64,000 bases of DNA from Acetobacterium fimetarium (GTDB taxonomy: Bacteria > Bacillota > Clostridia > Eubacteriales > Eubacteriaceae). The position numbers were made by a program, and so were the translations under genes. The notes beneath the pieces are model-generated. The model saw only the letters and a list, made by a program, of their open reading frames with translations, searched no databases and was not told where the DNA came from. Each line of letters opens with the position of its first letter. Positions within the stretch are counted from its first letter, which is position 1. Below, piece after piece: positions 26,573-36,259 of the stretch. Where the stretch lies: NCBI RefSeq assembly GCF_014284475.1, contig NZ_WJBC01000013.1, positions 1-64,000 on the forward strand, read 5' to 3'.

Positions 26573-28693
26573 ATGACAATTAAGACAAAATGGATAAAAC
26601 GCGAAAGAAAAAAAAGTATTAATGAGGAAAACACCAGGCAGTTGAAACAAGACTTGATCGATGATTTTGGCCTGAGTCAGCTGGCGGCGGAGCTTCTTAT
26701 CAATCGCGGGTGTTCTTGTTTGGAAGACGGCCGCCGATTTCTGGAACCGAGTCTGCAGCATCTGCATAATCCGTTCCTGTTCGAGGACATGGAAAAAGCT
26801 GTCGCAAGAATTATTCAGGCCAAAGAAAACACCGAAAAAATATGCATCTATGGCGATTATGACGCTGACGGCACGATCGGGACTTCGATCTTGCTGAAAT
26901 TCATGAAAGACCAGGGGTTTGATGTAACCTATTTTATTCCCAACCGCCTGATTACTGGCTACGGACTGCACATCGATCCGCTTCAGGAGATAATCGACGC
27001 TGGCGTGACGTTGTTGATTACTGTGGACAACGGGATCTCGGCAAATGAACAGGTGCAATACTGCAATAATCGGAATTGCGATGTCATTGTCACAGACCAT
27101 CATGAATGTCATGGCATTTTGCCTGAAGCCTACGGAATTATCAATCCCAAGGTAACCGGTTCAGCCTATCCATTCAAAGAACTGTGCGGGGCGGGTGTGG
27201 CGCTAAAGCTTGTCCAGGCGTTGGCTGAAAAACTCAAGGTGAACATTGACCTCCAGGATAGCATCGAGTGTGTGGCACTGGCAACAGTGGCGGACCTTGT
27301 TCCGCTTCAGGATGAAAACCGCTGCCTGGTTGCGCTGGGGCTTAATTATCTGAACAGCTGTCCCCAAAACCCAGGCATCAGGGCATTGATGGAAGTCAGT
27401 GAATTAAAGGATTTAAAAGCATGGCATTTTGGTTTTGTACTGGGTCCGAAAATCAATGCTGCTGGACGTTTAGGCGAAGCAGACAGGATTGTGGAACTCC
27501 TGACTGATTCAGACGCAAACAGAATCATGACGCTGGCAGCGTTTCTCAGTGATGAGAATCGTAAACGGCAGGAACTGGAAACCGAAATACTTGAAGAAGC
27601 ACTGAGCACGGTGGAATCACAGGAAATTTTTCGGGACGATATCCTCGTTGTGGTGGGAGAAAACTGGCATCCCGGCGTCATCGGCATTGTCGCAAGCCGG
27701 ATTCAGGAGCGACATTATAAACCGGTGATAGTCATCAGTGTCGCGGACGGGATCGGAAAAGCATCTTGTCGGAGTGTCGATGGCTTTAATATTTTTGAAA
27801 CGCTGCAGTCATGTGAGGAACTTTTTATCAGTTATGGCGGACATGAACAGGCGGCCGGTTTCAGCATCAAAAAAGAAAATATCGATTTGATGAAAGCGAA
27901 AATCAGCGACTATGGAAGAGCGGTTGACATCCGGCAGCATCTGACTCGAAAAGTGTATTATGACGCACAAATAAATGAAGCGGAAGTCAGTTGGGACGCG
28001 TATCATGAACTGGCGCGCTTTGAACCCTGTGGCCTGGGAAATCCCGGCATTCTGTTTATGATGAAAAATCTCACGGCAACATCCATCGGAACCATGGGCA
28101 GAGAAAACAACCATTTGCGCCTGAGCTTAAAAAGTGGTTTAAGAGGCGTCGGGTTTGGACTGGGCGGTTTTTATACCGGCCAATTTGCAGAGCAAGCGAA
28201 AATGGCAGCTGAAGATTACCATGGCATCATGTTCGTATGCCGATTGGACATGAATGAATTTCGCGGCAACAAAACCCTGCAGCTGCAGATAAAGGACATC
28301 AAGTTTAATCCCATCTGGCAAGTCGACTCGGCCAAAAAACTGGTCAAGACCATCGTGATGGAAGAAAACCCGCAACAAAGTGTCGCCGCGTTAATGAATG
28401 AGAACTCAGCCGGAGCACTGGAATTAAGTGTCGTGATGATTCGGACTGTTTACGCTGTTTTAAAAAAGAATCAGGATGGTGGCGTGCCGATTGCAAGCGG
28501 GAGTGCAATCAGCCCAAATGTCTCGCCATATCATCTCTTAATGTCCTGTGAGATATTAAGAGAAGCCGGACTGCTCGCTTATGGCATAAAGAATGACCGC
28601 GTTTTTTCTAAAATAATACCGGCCAACAAAAAAAAGGATATTCAAAATACGAAACTAATGATAAAATTAGAAAAAATAACAAGTGATAAGTAA
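26573..28693 (+). CDS. recJ: Single-stranded-DNA-specific exonuclease RecJ
   Basis: 5'-3' ssDNA exonuclease for recombination and mismatch repair. 706 residues; DHH phosphoesterase motifs G-D-Y-D-A-D-G-T, T-V-D-N-G-I-S and T-D-H-H-E in the first third, a DHHA1 domain ending with G-G-H-E-Q-A-A-G-F-S, and an OB-like C-terminal region. The ATG at 26573 follows AAAGGTGAA; the open frame upstream runs into the secF terminator. The tail after the OB region is longer than in minimal RecJ and has no clear family match. Confidence 0.95.
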   Translation: MTIKTKWIKRERKKSINEENTRQLKQDLIDDFGLSQLAAELLINRGCSCLEDGRRFLEPSLQHLHNPFLFEDMEKAVARIIQAKENTEKICIYGDYDADGTIGTSILLKFMKDQGFDVTYFIPNRLITGYGLHIDPLQEIIDAGVTLLITVDNGISANEQVQYCNNRNCDVIVTDHHECHGILPEAYGIINPKVTGSAYPFKELCGAGVALKLVQALAEKLKVNIDLQDSIECVALATVADLVPLQDENRCLVALGLNYLNSCPQNPGIRALMEVSELKDLKAWHFGFVLGPKINAAGRLGEADRIVELLTDSDANRIMTLAAFLSDENRKRQELETEILEEALSTVESQEIFRDDILVVVGENWHPGVIGIVASRIQERHYKPVIVISVADGIGKASCRSVDGFNIFETLQSCEELFISYGGHEQAAGFSIKKENIDLMKAKISDYGRAVDIRQHLTRKVYYDAQINEAEVSWDAYHELARFEPCGLGNPGILFMMKNLTATSIGTMGRENNHLRLSLKSGLRGVGFGLGGFYTGQFAEQAKMAAEDYHGIMFVCRLDMNEFRGNKTLQLQIKDIKFNPIWQVDSAKKLVKTIVMEENPQQSVAALMNENSAGALELSVVMIRTVYAVLKKNQDGGVPIASGSAISPNVSPYHLLMSCEILREAGLLAYGIKNDRVFSKIIPANKKKDIQNTKLMIKLEKITSDK

Positions 28694-28702
28694 GGAGAAG
28701 AA

Positions 28703-29221
28703 ATGGATCTGAAAGAAGAAATTCACGTTTATGAAGGTTTTCCCAAAGATGGGATCAGCTTTAAAGATATCAACAGTTTAATTTTAAATCCGAAAGCTTT
28801 TAAACATGTAATTGATGAAATGTCACAGGTTGCCAAGGCATTGGATGCAGATCTGGTGGCGATTCCGGAAGCAAGAGGCTACATTTTTGGTACCCCGCTG
28901 GCTTATTTAATCGGTGCCGGTTTAGTACCGGTCAGGAAACCCGGGAAATTACCGGGTGAAGTTTCTTCCATGGCTTATGATTTGGAATATGGTTCAAACG
29001 TCGTTGAGATTCAGGAGAAGGCAATCAAACCTGGCGATCGGGTGATTATCGTTGACGATCTGCTTGCAACCGGCGGCACAATGATGGCAACCGCCAAGCT
29101 GGTTGAAAAGCTGGGTGGTGAGATTGCCGGTATTATCACGCTGATCGAATTGACAGAATTAGGCGGTCGTGAGTTACTGAAAAACTATTTTATTCATTCA
29201 ATCGTGACCTATCCTTATTAA
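28703..29221 (+). CDS. apt: Adenine phosphoribosyltransferase
   Basis: 172-residue purine-salvage enzyme converting adenine and PRPP to AMP. Hallmarks: F-P-x-x-G-I-S-F-x-D-I-N (here K-D-G-I-S-F-K-D-I-N), E-A-R-G-Y-I-F-G, V-R-K-P-G-K-L-P and the PRPP loop V-I-I-V-D-D-L-L-A-T-G-G-T. Ten bases after recJ with AAGGAGAAG as ribosome site. The recJ-apt-rel order is common in Firmicutes. Confidence 0.97.
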   Translation: MDLKEEIHVYEGFPKDGISFKDINSLILNPKAFKHVIDEMSQVAKALDADLVAIPEARGYIFGTPLAYLIGAGLVPVRKPGKLPGEVSSMAYDLEYGSNVVEIQEKAIKPGDRVIIVDDLLATGGTMMATAKLVEKLGGEIAGIITLIELTELGGRELLKNYFIHSIVTYPY

Positions 29222-29255
29222 AATATACTCAAAATAGAAAAAAGGCAGATACATT

Positions 29256-31427
29256 ATGGAAAATGATGCAGTAAGAGGCAAAATCGACAATGTAATAAAC
29301 TTATTAAAAGCAAACAATCCAGATGCCGATACCGAAATGATTTACAGGGCATATGAACTTGCAAGGGAAGCTCACAAAGATCAGAAACGTCTGTCTGGTG
29401 AGGATTATATCATCCATCCTGTTTCTGTTGCTTATATTCTGGCAGAAATGCAGATGGATACGGAAACCATTGTAGCTGCCATTTTACACGATGTGATCGA
29501 AGACACGATCTATTCTTATGATTATATCAAAGAGACGTTCAATGAAAATATCGCTGATTTAGTTGAAGGCGTCACCAAGATCGGCAGAATCGGCTTTCAG
29601 TCAAAAGAAGAAAGTCAAGCTGAAAATCTGCGTAAAATGGTATTGGCAATGTCAAAAGACATTCGCGTGATTTTGATAAAATTAGTCGACAGACTGCATA
29701 ACATGCGGACTCTGGAATATATGCGCGAGTCCAAGCAAATCGAGAAAGCTAAAGAAACGCTGGATATTTATGCTCCGCTGGCCAATCGTCTGGGAATTTC
29801 TACGATCAAGTGGGAACTTGAAGATTTAGCGTTGAAATACCTGGATCCAGAAGGCTACTATGATTTGGTTCATAAAATCAAAATCAAAAAAAGTGCCAGA
29901 GAAGCCTATATTGCTGATGTCATCAAGATCCTGTCGCGGGAAATCGAAAAAGTAGGAACCAATGCGGAAATCTATGGCCGCTCAAAGCATTTTTACAGTA
30001 TTTATCGAAAAATGAAAAATCAGCACCGAAGTTTTGATGAAATATATGATCTGATTGCAGTTCGCGTGATTGTGGATTCATTGAAGGACTGCTACGGCGT
30101 TTTGGGGGTTGTCCATTCCCAATGGACACCGATACCAGGACGGTTTAAAGACTATATTGCGATGCCCAAACCGAATCTTTATCAGTCGATCCATACCACC
30201 GTTATGGGGCCCAAAGGGGAACCTTTTGAAATACAGATTCGGACCAGAGAGATGCACGAAACGGCAGAATACGGGATCGCTGCCCACTGGAAATATAAAG
30301 AAGGGCGCATGGATTCGAAAGACAATAAATATGAAGTGCAAATGTCCTGGCTGCGGCAGATGCTTGAACTTCAGAGAGATTCTGAAGATGCCGGAGAACT
30401 GGTTGAAACGATCAAAGTGGATCTGCTCAATGAGGAAGTCTATGTCTTTTCGCCCAAGGGAGCAGTGGTTCCATTGCCGGCCGGCTCGTGTCCGTTGGAT
30501 TTTGCCTATCGCATTCACAGCGATATCGGCAACAACTGTGTCGGGGCCAGAGTCAACAATAAAATTGTGCCGCTGAACAGTCCGTTAAAAAGCGGTGATA
30601 TAGTGGAAGTCATGACATCGAAAAACTCAAATGGTCCCAGTCGGGATTGGCTGAGCTTTGTTAGAAGTCCGCATGCGAGAAATAAAATCAAGCAGTATTT
30701 CAAAAAAGAAGAGAAGGAAGAGAACATCCAGAAAGGACGTTTGATCCTCGAACGCGAGATTAAACGGGAAGGGCTGCAGCATTCCAACCTGTTAAATCTC
30801 GCCAATCTTGAAATTCTTTCCGAAAAGTGCAGCTATAAAACCCTCAATGATTTTTATGCGGCGATTGGATACAACGGGATTAAAACCGGAACGGTACTGC
30901 AGAAGATGCGTCTGCTGTTTCCCCGGGAGTTCACCGAAGAAACGGCAGAACTTGTCTTAAGAAAACCGCAGAAAGAGTCAAAAAATACCAGCAGCACGGT
31001 CATTGTTTCCGGATACAATGAGATTGATGTCCACTTTGCAAAATGCTGTAATCCTGTGCCTGGCGATAAAATCGTTGGCTACATCACAAAGGGAAGGGGC
31101 ATCTCCGTTCACCGGGCGGATTGTTCAAATGTTCTGAATTTGAGTGATCCCAACCGGATTGTTGAAGTCGAATGGAATAAATTCAGCTCCGGTTCTTTTA
31201 CGGCAGAGATTCATATCAAAGCCAAAGAATCACCGGAGACAATCATCAAAATTTCGAAGATGTTCAATGAAATGAAAATTCCGGTTACGGCACTGAACGT
31301 CAAGACAGAAAAGAACGAATATGACTATTTTTCAGCAACGCTCGAGGTGAAGAGCCGCCGGGAGCTTAATTTACTGATCAAGAATCTGAATAAAATCAAG
31401 GAAATTGTTCAAATACACCGAGTTTAA
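29256..31427 (+). CDS. relA: Bifunctional (p)ppGpp synthetase/hydrolase Rel
   Basis: 723 residues. HD hydrolase domain (A-A-I-L-H-D-V-I-E-D-T and L-V-D-R-L-H-N-M-R-T), synthetase domain with G-R-F-K-D-Y-I, where RxKD rather than ExDD marks a bifunctional enzyme, then TGS (V-F-S-P-K-G-A-V-V-P-L-P), a Cys/His-containing zinc-finger-like segment (F-A-K-C-C-N-P-V-P-G-D) and a C-terminal ACT domain. It controls the stringent response on the ribosome. Third gene of the recJ-apt-rel-dtd run. Confidence 0.97.
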   Translation: MENDAVRGKIDNVINLLKANNPDADTEMIYRAYELAREAHKDQKRLSGEDYIIHPVSVAYILAEMQMDTETIVAAILHDVIEDTIYSYDYIKETFNENIADLVEGVTKIGRIGFQSKEESQAENLRKMVLAMSKDIRVILIKLVDRLHNMRTLEYMRESKQIEKAKETLDIYAPLANRLGISTIKWELEDLALKYLDPEGYYDLVHKIKIKKSAREAYIADVIKILSREIEKVGTNAEIYGRSKHFYSIYRKMKNQHRSFDEIYDLIAVRVIVDSLKDCYGVLGVVHSQWTPIPGRFKDYIAMPKPNLYQSIHTTVMGPKGEPFEIQIRTREMHETAEYGIAAHWKYKEGRMDSKDNKYEVQMSWLRQMLELQRDSEDAGELVETIKVDLLNEEVYVFSPKGAVVPLPAGSCPLDFAYRIHSDIGNNCVGARVNNKIVPLNSPLKSGDIVEVMTSKNSNGPSRDWLSFVRSPHARNKIKQYFKKEEKEENIQKGRLILEREIKREGLQHSNLLNLANLEILSEKCSYKTLNDFYAAIGYNGIKTGTVLQKMRLLFPREFTEETAELVLRKPQKESKNTSSTVIVSGYNEIDVHFAKCCNPVPGDKIVGYITKGRGISVHRADCSNVLNLSDPNRIVEVEWNKFSSGSFTAEIHIKAKESPETIIKISKMFNEMKIPVTALNVKTEKNEYDYFSATLEVKSRRELNLLIKNLNKIKEIVQIHRV

Positions 31428-31436
31428 GGAGAAACA

Positions 31437-31889
31437 ATGCGGGCAGTAATACAAAGAGTATCATCATCTGAAGTAAAGATCGATCAGAAAACGATCGGAA
31501 AAATTGGCTATGGGATGAATGTTCTTTTAGGCATCAAGGCGGATGATACGGAAGCAGACATGGACTATATTATCGGGAAACTGGTCAATTTGCGAATATT
31601 TGACGATCCCGAAGGAAAAATGAATCTTTCGATTCTGGACATAAAGGGTGAACTGCTGCTGGTTTCACAATTCACGCTCTACGGCGACTGCAGAAAAGGC
31701 CGACGACCGGGATTTACGCGCAGCGGACCGGTAGCGGAAGCGCAGAAGAAATATGAATTATTTGTAGAAAAACTGAAACAGCAGCCGATCAAAAAAGTGG
31801 AAACCGGTGTTTTTCAGGCGGAAATGGAAGTGTCGATCATCAACGATGGTCCGGTAACCTTGTTGCTGGACAGCGAAAAACAATTTTAG
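31437..31889 (+). CDS. dtd: D-aminoacyl-tRNA deacylase
   Basis: 150-residue chiral proofreading enzyme that frees tRNA from D-amino acids and Gly-tRNA(Ala). The two signature loops are present: S-Q-F-T-L-Y-G-D near residue 80 and N-D-G-P-V-T-L near residue 138. Nine bases after rel, with AAGGAGAAAC; typical rel-dtd coupling. Confidence 0.97.
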   Translation: MRAVIQRVSSSEVKIDQKTIGKIGYGMNVLLGIKADDTEADMDYIIGKLVNLRIFDDPEGKMNLSILDIKGELLLVSQFTLYGDCRKGRRPGFTRSGPVAEAQKKYELFVEKLKQQPIKKVETGVFQAEMEVSIINDGPVTLLLDSEKQF

Positions 31890-31898
31890 GGAGAAATT

Positions 31899-32528
31899 AT
31901 GGAAGTTATAAAAAAATCCCTTGGTCAAATGGGGACAAACTGCTATGTGTTATGGGATGAAAAATCCGGGGAAGCAGCAGTGATCGATCCGGGATTCAGA
32001 GATCAGCGGATCGTCGATATTATCAATCAAAAAAAACTTAAGGTGAAATACATTTTATTAACCCATGGTCATTTTGACCATCTTGGCGGAGTGAGTCAGA
32101 TCAGAGACTTAACCGGGGCCAAGGTGCTGATTCATCGGAATGATGCAGACTGTTTAACGAATGCGGGCCGAAACCTCTCAACATTGGTCGGGATGCCTTT
32201 TGATTTGACGGCGGCCGACGGCTATTTATCTGAAGGGGAAGATGTTAAAATCGGTGACCTGACGGTTCAGGTTTTTCACACTCCCGGGCATTCAAAAGGC
32301 GGCGTGTGTTTTTTAGTGGGGGATACCCTCTTTGCCGGCGACACGCTGTTTCACGCTTCGATCGGGCGAACTGATTTTGCTGACGGTGATCTGGGGGAAC
32401 TTCTGAATGGCATTCAATCAAAGTTGTTTGTTTTGGATGACGCCATCAAAGTACTGCCTGGCCATGGTGAAAACACCACCATTGGCTATGAAAAAGCGTG
32501 TAATCCCTTCTTCAAAGGACGTGTGTAG
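31899..32528 (+). CDS. Metallo-beta-lactamase-fold hydrolase (glyoxalase II-like, YcbL type)
   Basis: 209 residues. Zinc motif T-H-G-H-F-D-H (HxHxDH) near residue 54, further ligands in H-T-P-G-H-S-K-G-G and F-A-G-D-T-L-F, and a final L-P-G-H-G-E-N-T-T. This subgroup is annotated as hydroxyacylglutathione hydrolase-like, but Clostridia lack glutathione, so the natural thioester is unknown. Ten bases after dtd; the end is five bases from the hemZ start. Confidence 0.93.
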   Translation: MEVIKKSLGQMGTNCYVLWDEKSGEAAVIDPGFRDQRIVDIINQKKLKVKYILLTHGHFDHLGGVSQIRDLTGAKVLIHRNDADCLTNAGRNLSTLVGMPFDLTAADGYLSEGEDVKIGDLTVQVFHTPGHSKGGVCFLVGDTLFAGDTLFHASIGRTDFADGDLGELLNGIQSKLFVLDDAIKVLPGHGENTTIGYEKACNPFFKGRV

Positions 32529-32532
32529 GCGA

Positions 32533-33999
32533 ATGGAAACAAGAGTGCTTCGTTTTGATTTAGAGCGGCCAGCTCTGGAATACTATTTCCATGAATTATA
32601 TCAGGCCTTTGATCCCGGCGTGAAGAATATTTTAGCAGGTGAGGCGGATGGCGTTCTTTCACAGAAAACAGAAGGCGATGCCGTTATTTTGTCCTTGGCC
32701 TGGTCGGGGAAGAAAGCATTAGAGCGCAGATTTCAATTTGATACGGTTGAGGAATCCCTTGAAAACAGTGTTTACAAGGGGTTTCTTTATGATCTTTTAT
32801 GTGAATACTTTGGCAGAAGTCTGCAATGGGGTACTTTAACCGGCATAAAGCCGGTAAAAATGGTTCAGAAGCTGGCAGATGCCGGCTTGAGCGTTGAGGC
32901 TATTGAAAGGAAATTCGAAGACGATTACCGTGTCAGCAGTGATCGGACCCGGTTGCTGATTGAGCTGGCTGAGAAACAAAGATCCTTTATCATACCGGAA
33001 ATTGACAAGGATAAAAAGAGACGGGTCAGTATTTATGTGGGCATTCCGCTATGTCCTTCAAAATGCGCATACTGTTCTTTTGTTTCAACCATCGTCGATA
33101 AAAAAAGAATCAATCTGGACACGTATTTCAACAACCTGCTGACAGAGGCGAAGCGTGTGGGCCAGTTGTTTAAGACGATGGAAATTGCGGTCGACACCCT
33201 CTATATCGGCGGCGGCACACCGACTGTTTTAAGCGCCGAGCAGCTGGCGGCTTTGATGAAAACCCTGGCGAATGCCTTTGATCTTTCGCAGCTCCGAGAG
33301 TATACGCTGGAAGCCGGACGACCCGACACGATTACGCGGGAAAAACTGGAAGTCGCAAAAAAACACGGCGTTTCACGAATCTGTCTGAATCCCCAGTCGA
33401 TGAACGCCCGAACCCTGAAAGCGGTCGCAAGACCCTGGGAGAATGGCTTGACGGAAGAACTGGCTGGTCTGATCAAATCCATCGGCTTTAAAACCATGAA
33501 TATGGATCTTATCATCGGTTTGGGTGATGAGGGGCCGGATGACTTTTTTTACACACTGGAAAAAGTCATCGCGCTTGAACCGGAAAACATCACCATTCAC
33601 AATCTTTCGATTAAAAGCGGCTCCGAAATCAAGAATCAAAGAGGAATTTCAGTTGAACTGGGATATGGTGAAGCATTCTATCAGGCGGTCAAAAAGCGCC
33701 TGCACGATCAAAGCTATGATCCCTACTATCTGTACCGATTGAAATACACCAGGGGAAACAGTGAGAATATCGGTTATGCCAAACCCGGACATGAAGGCAT
33801 CTACAATATCATGATGATGGCAGAGCGCCAGACCACCATCGGAATCGGCGCCGGCTCAACCGGAAACATCTACGATCCTGCCAATGACTCCATTCAGAAA
33901 GTATTTACGGTGAAAGACGTCAAAACCTACAACGAGCGTTTTGAGGAGCTTATTGAGAAAAAGTTAACGGCGTATGCGCTTTTAAAAAACAGAGCGTGA
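32533..33999 (+). CDS. hemZ: Coproporphyrinogen dehydrogenase HemZ-like radical SAM protein
   Basis: 488 residues; radical SAM cluster Cys174, Cys178, Cys181 (C-P-S-K-C-A-Y-C), G-G-G-T-P-T after it, and the long N-terminal domain that distinguishes HemZ from HemN/HemW. HemZ is placed in porphyrin synthesis, though in strict anaerobes the paralogue may have another role. ATG at 32533 begins at M-E-T-R-V-L-R-F; the reading frame extends upstream into the hydrolase gene but without homology. Confidence 0.9.
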   Translation: METRVLRFDLERPALEYYFHELYQAFDPGVKNILAGEADGVLSQKTEGDAVILSLAWSGKKALERRFQFDTVEESLENSVYKGFLYDLLCEYFGRSLQWGTLTGIKPVKMVQKLADAGLSVEAIERKFEDDYRVSSDRTRLLIELAEKQRSFIIPEIDKDKKRRVSIYVGIPLCPSKCAYCSFVSTIVDKKRINLDTYFNNLLTEAKRVGQLFKTMEIAVDTLYIGGGTPTVLSAEQLAALMKTLANAFDLSQLREYTLEAGRPDTITREKLEVAKKHGVSRICLNPQSMNARTLKAVARPWENGLTEELAGLIKSIGFKTMNMDLIIGLGDEGPDDFFYTLEKVIALEPENITIHNLSIKSGSEIKNQRGISVELGYGEAFYQAVKKRLHDQSYDPYYLYRLKYTRGNSENIGYAKPGHEGIYNIMMMAERQTTIGIGAGSTGNIYDPANDSIQKVFTVKDVKTYNERFEELIEKKLTAYALLKNRA

Positions 34000-34154
34000 T
34001 AACGAACGATCAAGGTGCCATTTTCATTGAATGCTGCAAGTTTCAACAGGACTTATCCGTTTACCGTGATGCCGGCAATCTGATTGAGGGCAATCCTTTT
34101 TTATTAGCGGCTGTTTTAAATTCGTTTTCAGGTGTTGTTCTGTGGGAATCCTAC

Positions 34155-34184
34155 TTGACAACTCGGCAGTTACATCAGTATAAT
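34155..34184 (+). promoter_or_regulatory. Strong promoter of aspS
   Basis: Consensus TTGACA (34155-34160), 18-base spacer, consensus TATAAT (34179-34184). The leader is about 40 bases, too short for a T-box. Confidence 0.85.
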
Positions 34185-34230
34185 ATAAAGGTTAAGATGA
34201 TAAATTAAATGTATATATAGCGGAGGTAGA

Positions 34231-36000
34231 ATGAAGACTTTTTATAGAAACGCCATGTGTGGCGAATTAAAAGCGGAAGATATTGGGAAAATTGTCGAAC
34301 TGTCAGGCTGGGTAGATAACCGCCGAAATCTTGGCGGGGTTCTGTTCATCGATTTAAGAGACCGCTCCGGCAAGATTCAACTTGTGGTCAATGAAGAAAA
34401 ACCGGAAGCCTTTGAAACAGCTGAAAAGGTTCGAAATGAATATGTCTTAAACGTCAAGGGTAAAGTCGTCTTAAGAAGTGAGCAGAACGTCAATCCTAAT
34501 CTTCCTACCGGTGAGATTGAAGTGGAAATTCAGGAGCTCAAAATTCTTGATACAGCTGAAACACCACCCATTTATATTGAAGACAATGACCAGACCAATG
34601 AAGCGGTCCGTTTGAAATACCGTTATCTGGATCTGCGGAAACCGAAGTTTCAGAAAATGCTGATGACGCGCGCCAAAACGGCAGCGATCGCCAGAAATTA
34701 CTTGAATGACTGCGGCTTCTGTGAAATTGAAACGCCGATGCTGGCAAAACCGACGCCGGAAGGCGCCAGAGACTTCCTGGTACCGTCACGGGTGCAGAAA
34801 GGAAAATTCTTCGGGCTGCCACAGTCACCACAATTGTATAAACAAATTCTGATGATTTCCGGAGTTGACCGTTATTATCAGCTGGCAAAATGCTTCCGTG
34901 ATGAAGATTTAAGACAGGATCGTCAGCCGGAATTCACCCAGATTGATATGGAAATGTCCTTTGTCGATAAGGATGATATCATTGCCATCAGTGAGGGCAT
35001 GATTGCAAAAATAATGAAAGAAGTAAAAGGAATCGATGTTCAGCTGCCGATGATCCGCATGACATATCAGGAAGCCATGGATCAATATGGCTCTGATAAA
35101 CCGGATACGCGTTTTGGTTTGAAACTCACCGATTTGTCCGATATCGTTAAAGATTCTGAATTCAAAGTCTTTTCAGGAGCCATCAAAAAGGGCGGCAGTG
35201 TCCGTGCGATCAATGCCAAGGGAGCTCAGGAAAAGTTGAGCAAAAAAGCAATCAAAGGACTTGAGAATTTTGCCAAAATATATAAAGCAAAAGGCCTTGC
35301 CTGGATCGATGTTTCAGAAGGAGAAATGAAATCGCCAATTCTGAAATTTATTTCCGAAGCAGAAAAACAGGAGATTTTTAAAAGAACCAATGCCGAACCG
35401 GGTGACTTGGTTTTCATCATTGCGGATACCAACGAAATCGTCTGGAATGCTTTGGGACAGTTAAGGCTGGAACTGGCAAGAAAACTGGAATATGATTTAA
35501 AAGATCAGTACAATTTTCTCTGGGTTACCGATTTCCCACTGTTGGAGTACGATGCTGAAGCTGGCCGATATACCGCCAAACATCATCCGTTTACCATGCC
35601 TTTAGCGGAAGATCTGCAGTATCTGGAAACAGATCTGTTGAAGGTTCGGGCAGATGCCTATGACATGGTCATAAATGGCGTGGAACTTGGTGGCGGAAGC
35701 ATCCGTATTCATAATCAGGATGTACAAAGCCAAGTCTTTAAAGCGTTAGGCTTTACCGAAGAATCCGCATGGAGACAATTTGGCTTCCTACTGGAAGCGC
35801 TCAAGTATGGAACACCGCCACACGGCGGCCTGGCTTTTGGCTTGGATCGACTGGTCATGCTTCTGACTGACAGTGATAATATCCGTGACGTTATTGCCTT
35901 CCCGAAAACTCAGAATCACGGTTGTCTGATGATGGATGCGCCGGCAGAAACTGAACTGGATCAGCTGATTGATCTTGGCATCAGTATTGATGAGATTTAA
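34231..36000 (+). CDS. aspS: Aspartyl-tRNA synthetase
   Basis: 589-residue class II synthetase of the bacterial type: an OB anticodon-binding domain (about 1-110), motif 2 F-R-D-E-D-L-R, an inserted GAD domain (about 290-400), and motif 3 G-L-A-F-G-L-D-R-L. Whether it is discriminating or also charges tRNA(Asn) cannot be decided from sequence alone. CGGAGGTAG ribosome site. Monocistronic between its own promoter and terminator. Confidence 0.97.
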   Translation: MKTFYRNAMCGELKAEDIGKIVELSGWVDNRRNLGGVLFIDLRDRSGKIQLVVNEEKPEAFETAEKVRNEYVLNVKGKVVLRSEQNVNPNLPTGEIEVEIQELKILDTAETPPIYIEDNDQTNEAVRLKYRYLDLRKPKFQKMLMTRAKTAAIARNYLNDCGFCEIETPMLAKPTPEGARDFLVPSRVQKGKFFGLPQSPQLYKQILMISGVDRYYQLAKCFRDEDLRQDRQPEFTQIDMEMSFVDKDDIIAISEGMIAKIMKEVKGIDVQLPMIRMTYQEAMDQYGSDKPDTRFGLKLTDLSDIVKDSEFKVFSGAIKKGGSVRAINAKGAQEKLSKKAIKGLENFAKIYKAKGLAWIDVSEGEMKSPILKFISEAEKQEIFKRTNAEPGDLVFIIADTNEIVWNALGQLRLELARKLEYDLKDQYNFLWVTDFPLLEYDAEAGRYTAKHHPFTMPLAEDLQYLETDLLKVRADAYDMVINGVELGGGSIRIHNQDVQSQVFKALGFTEESAWRQFGFLLEALKYGTPPHGGLAFGLDRLVMLLTDSDNIRDVIAFPKTQNHGCLMMDAPAETELDQLIDLGISIDEI

Positions 36001-36040
36001 TTAAGAATGTAATGTAAGCAAAAAATAACTGGAATCAAGT

Positions 36041-36080
36041 GGGTATCTGGGCGCTGAAAACCCGGATACCCTTAATTCAA
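36041..36080 (+). terminator. Hairpin terminator after aspS
   Basis: GGGTATCTGGG (36041-36051) pairs with CCCGGATACCC (36061-36071) with one G-U; loop CGCTGAAAA. The tail TTAATTC is weak. Confidence 0.7.
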
Positions 36081-36122
36081 AATAAATTTTACTGATTTAA
36101 ATGAATAATAATGAAAAATAAC

Positions 36123-36151
36123 TTGATTAATAGGTCGTTAATCATTATAAT
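36123..36151 (+). promoter_or_regulatory. Promoter of tRNA-Pro
   Basis: TTGATT (36123-36128), 17-base spacer, TATAAT (36146-36151), placing the start about 5 bases before the mature tRNA. Confidence 0.75.
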
Positions 36152-36162
36152 GTATTTACTGT

Positions 36163-36239
36163 CTGGGTGTAGCGCAGCTTGGTAGCGCGCTTGACTGGGG
36201 GTCAAGAGGCCGGAGGTTCAAATCCTCTCACTCAGACCA
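36163..36239 (+). tRNA. tRNA-Pro (anticodon GGG)
   Basis: 77 nt with encoded CCA. Acceptor CTGGGTG/CACTCAG with the bacterial proline C1:G72 pair and discriminator A; D arm GCGC...GCGC; anticodon stem CTTGA/TCAAG with loop CTGGGGG giving GGG; T arm GGAGG-TTCAAAT-CCTCT. Reads CCC and CCU. Confidence 0.97.
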
Positions 36240-36259
36240 TTTTATTATAAGGTGATAAT

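Noticed and set aside
26522-27112. Minus-strand frame of 196 codons
   Set aside because: Antisense to recJ, which is clearly coding; no ribosome site or family features.
33996-34208. A 70-codon open frame after hemZ beginning at a GTG
   Set aside because: No ribosome site, no recognisable family, and the consensus aspS promoter (34155-34184) lies inside it. Treated as intergenic.
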